Positions 62,543 through 64,000 of a DNA stretch of 64,000 bases are shown here, in pieces. The DNA is taken from contig JAHHHK010000010.1 of assembly GCA_019359395.1 (NCBI GenBank), forward strand, positions 47,894 through 111,893, in the 5' to 3' direction. The notes below the pieces were generated by a model. It saw nothing but the letters and a program-made list of their open reading frames with translations. It made no database searches and was not told the origin of the DNA. Position numbers and translations under genes: made by a program. The DNA is from Komarekiella atlantica HA4396-MV6. GTDB lineage: Bacteria; Cyanobacteriota; Cyanobacteriia; Cyanobacteriales; Nostocaceae. The stretch's first letter is position 1; every line of letters starts with the position of its first letter.

Positions 62543-63442
62543 TTATACTTTGTATGCAGTCGATAAATTTTTCAATCCTGATTGATAAAATCGTGAAGCA
62601 ATGCGGGGAAAGGTATGAAGTGGGTCGATTCCCATAGCCCAGCATAAGCTGAATAAGGCTGCACGTTTTTGACCCATATCGTATGATCTAAGAGCGTGTT
62701 CGTAGACAAACTTGGCGAACATCTGTGGATGCGCTTTGAAAAGTGGTTTATGCTTATGCACAAGGCGGAGAAAACTTTCTTGACGAAGCTTTGTATTGCG
62801 TGAAACTCTATCTCCCTCGTGAGTATAGAGTTGGTAAGTAACGATAGGTAAACCGAGGAGCGAACAAGCTGGATTGAGCCGCAGAAAGAGTTCGGAGTGA
62901 ACACGAGAGCGAAATGTTTGATCCCAGCCACCGATTTGGTGAAGTACCTCCCGCTCTACGACTAGGGTTTGCTTGGTATTGTATGATTTGCCCGGTTCAA
63001 GTTCCTCTAGAAAGAAGTGAGCGCCGCGTGGACGCACCAAAGGAGGTAGGCGCGTACCGAGGACTTGACCCTGAGAGTTTACTTCTTCCAAGCCAGAGAT
63101 TACCGCCACAGGTGTTGGGAGTGCCGCTTGAGATAGTGCTTCTAACGATACGGCTGCCATGTGGGGGAGGAGTTGGTCATCGTCGTCAAGGAATGTAACC
63201 CATCGACCGAGGGCGGCGTCAAGACCGACGTTACGAGCTCCCGCACCGCCATGAGGCTCCAATAAGCGAATTGTCCGTAGTCGAGGATTACTTGGTAAAT
63301 CTGTCGGCTGTGTTGAAGCGTCGTCAACGACGATGACTTCCAAATCTTCTACTGTTTGTTCAAGGGCACTTTTGACAGCACGATTTATTAGATGAGGTCG
63401 GTTATGAGTTGGGATAATAATACTGAGTAGAGGGTTGCTCAT
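62543..63442 (-). CDS. GT2-family glycosyltransferase
   Basis: A 299-residue GT-A enzyme. It has PLLSIIIPTHNRPHLINRAV, LEVIVVDDAST, HGGAGARNVGL and the DXD-type WVTFLDDDDQLLP. A long middle contains GGWDQTFRSRVHSELFLRL, the acceptor-side motif. The frame opens with TTG 63448, but ATG 63442 begins directly at the conserved part. The G+C content is visibly higher than in the neighbouring genes, with CG-rich codons such as GCG and CGG, which hints at a different origin. 236 bases separate it from the next gene. Confidence 0.9.
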   Translation of the reverse strand: MSNPLLSIIIPTHNRPHLINRAVKSALEQTVEDLEVIVVDDASTQPTDLPSNPRLRTIRLLEPHGGAGARNVGLDAALGRWVTFLDDDDQLLPHMAAVSLEALSQAALPTPVAVISGLEEVNSQGQVLGTRLPPLVRPRGAHFFLEELEPGKSYNTKQTLVVEREVLHQIGGWDQTFRSRVHSELFLRLNPACSLLGLPIVTYQLYTHEGDRVSRNTKLRQESFLRLVHKHKPLFKAHPQMFAKFVYEHALRSYDMGQKRAALFSLCWAMGIDPLHTFPRIASRFYQSGLKNLSTAYKV

Positions 63443-63489
63443 CTTCAATGCCTTTGTTTATCAAAGTTTAGAATTACCAAATAATTAGC

Positions 63490-64000
63490 TTATCTACTAA
63501 CAACTTTCCATGTTCGGGGTTGATAATACAAACATTGACCGCTATATTTGCTTGCTTTTACAGCAAATCTAAAAGACTCTACTATATCAAAGGAGCATAC
63601 ACCCTCTTTCACGTAGATTTTGGCGTTGTATAAACCAGGTACTAAGCCACAGTAAGGCATCTGCATTTGGATCTCAACTTTTCCAGGAAGCATTTTGAGA
63701 GCTACATTATCACTTGCGGAGGTGAGATGTAATACTCGTTCATTTTCTCCAGATAAAGCTGAAATCTTTATGCCTAAAATGGCATCATCGATTTGTTGGA
63801 GTACTTTACATTCTACGCACAAATAAGCAGGTTCACCGCAAAGTGGTGCTGCAATTATATTTCCTTGCTCATCTTTAAAATAAAGAGACAGTATATCTAA
63901 ACCTAAACTTGCACTCTCTGGTTTCTCAGCTAAATACATTGCTCCTAGAGATGTTTCTGTTCCTCCCAAACTTAAATCTTCTTCATATTTACGAAAAACA
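63490..64000 (-). CDS. C-terminal part of a Wzt-like ABC transporter ATPase (cut by window edge)
   Basis: A frame open to the window end and ending at 63490, about 170 residues visible. The sequence LGLDILSLYFKDEQGN, CVECKVLQQIDDAILGIKIS and VPGLYNAKIYVKEG has the beta-sandwich character of the Wzt C-terminal domain, which recognises the O-antigen end in ABC-type polysaccharide export. The ATPase domain would lie beyond 64000. The apparent start TTG 63969 is internal. A divergent Wzt or a stand-alone Wzt_C-like protein is the alternative. Confidence 0.7.
   Translation of the reverse strand, partial: VFRKYEEDLSLGGTETSLGAMYLAEKPESASLGLDILSLYFKDEQGNIIAAPLCGEPAYLCVECKVLQQIDDAILGIKISALSGENERVLHLTSASDNVALKMLPGKVEIQMQMPYCGLVPGLYNAKIYVKEGVCSFDIVESFRFAVKASKYSGQCLYYQPRTWKVVSR

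Overview
The window reads as chromosome of a filamentous, Nostoc-like cyanobacterium. The HIP1 octamer GCGATCGC is frequent, heptamer short tandem repeats lie between genes, and the gene content is cyanobacterial: chlD, three high-light-inducible (hli) genes, a SigF-type sigma factor, CHAT/DUF928 proteins and a fused Wzz/tyrosine-kinase protein. I see no rRNA, CRISPR array, integrase or intact transposase. Two tRNA genes are present: Leu-CAA and Gln-UUG.

Layout. (1) 0.3-3.1 kb: a small helical protein, an FMN 2-hydroxyacid oxidase, tRNA-Leu and a short basic ORF that ends in a strong terminator. (2) 3.6-24.4 kb: a Wzx/Wzy-type surface polysaccharide locus with a WecG/TagA-type transferase, Wzx flippase, methyltransferase, nine glycosyltransferases, a Wzy/ligase-like protein, a nucleotidyltransferase-like gene on the other strand, tRNA-Gln, and a Wzc-type co-polymerase/tyrosine kinase. 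Most of it is A+T rich and has no HIP1 site that I can see between about 6.4 and 18.8 kb. It contains a duplicated glycosyltransferase and a scrap of a second wzx. (3) 24.4-31.8 kb: two conserved proteins of unknown function, a SpoIID/LytB protein, a second Wzc-like protein without the tyrosine tail, and RNase Z. (4) 32.4-40.1 kb: a TPR-CHAT protease convergent with a DUF928 protein, then a 1039-residue membrane protein with seven helical repeats. (5) 40.4-41.3 kb: three tandem hli genes behind a perfect match to the HLR1 (RpaB) site. (6) 41.4-46.3 kb, minus strand: a histidine kinase, a Ras-like GTPase, a transmembrane protein joining a possible Roadblock/longin-like region to an OmpA domain, and a coiled-coil protein. 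(7) 46.5-52.5 kb, minus strand: two transport units, each preceded by an RNA that I identify as a ydaO-yuaA (cyclic di-AMP) riboswitch. One leads a UspA-like protein plus an NhaD/ArsB-type antiporter, the other an NrtA/CmpA-like ABC transporter. (8) 52.9-61.1 kb: a histidine kinase, RNase III, a NYN-domain protein, a long hairpin element, a broken nuclease gene, chlD, sigF and a Bax-inhibitor-1 family protein. (9) 61.3-64.0 kb: two glycosyltransferases and the end of a Wzt-like gene cut by the window edge, probably the margin of another polysaccharide locus.

The most interesting points are the paired c-di-AMP riboswitches (one with a repeat inserted in a peripheral arm), the GTPase/Roadblock-like/OmpA module, the HLR1-hli cassette whose later copies lose a motif residue, and several gene remnants between genes: a Wzx tail, an SBBP propeller blade, and a Uma2-like/PD-(D/E)XK nuclease. 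All assignments come from reading the sequence without database searches.
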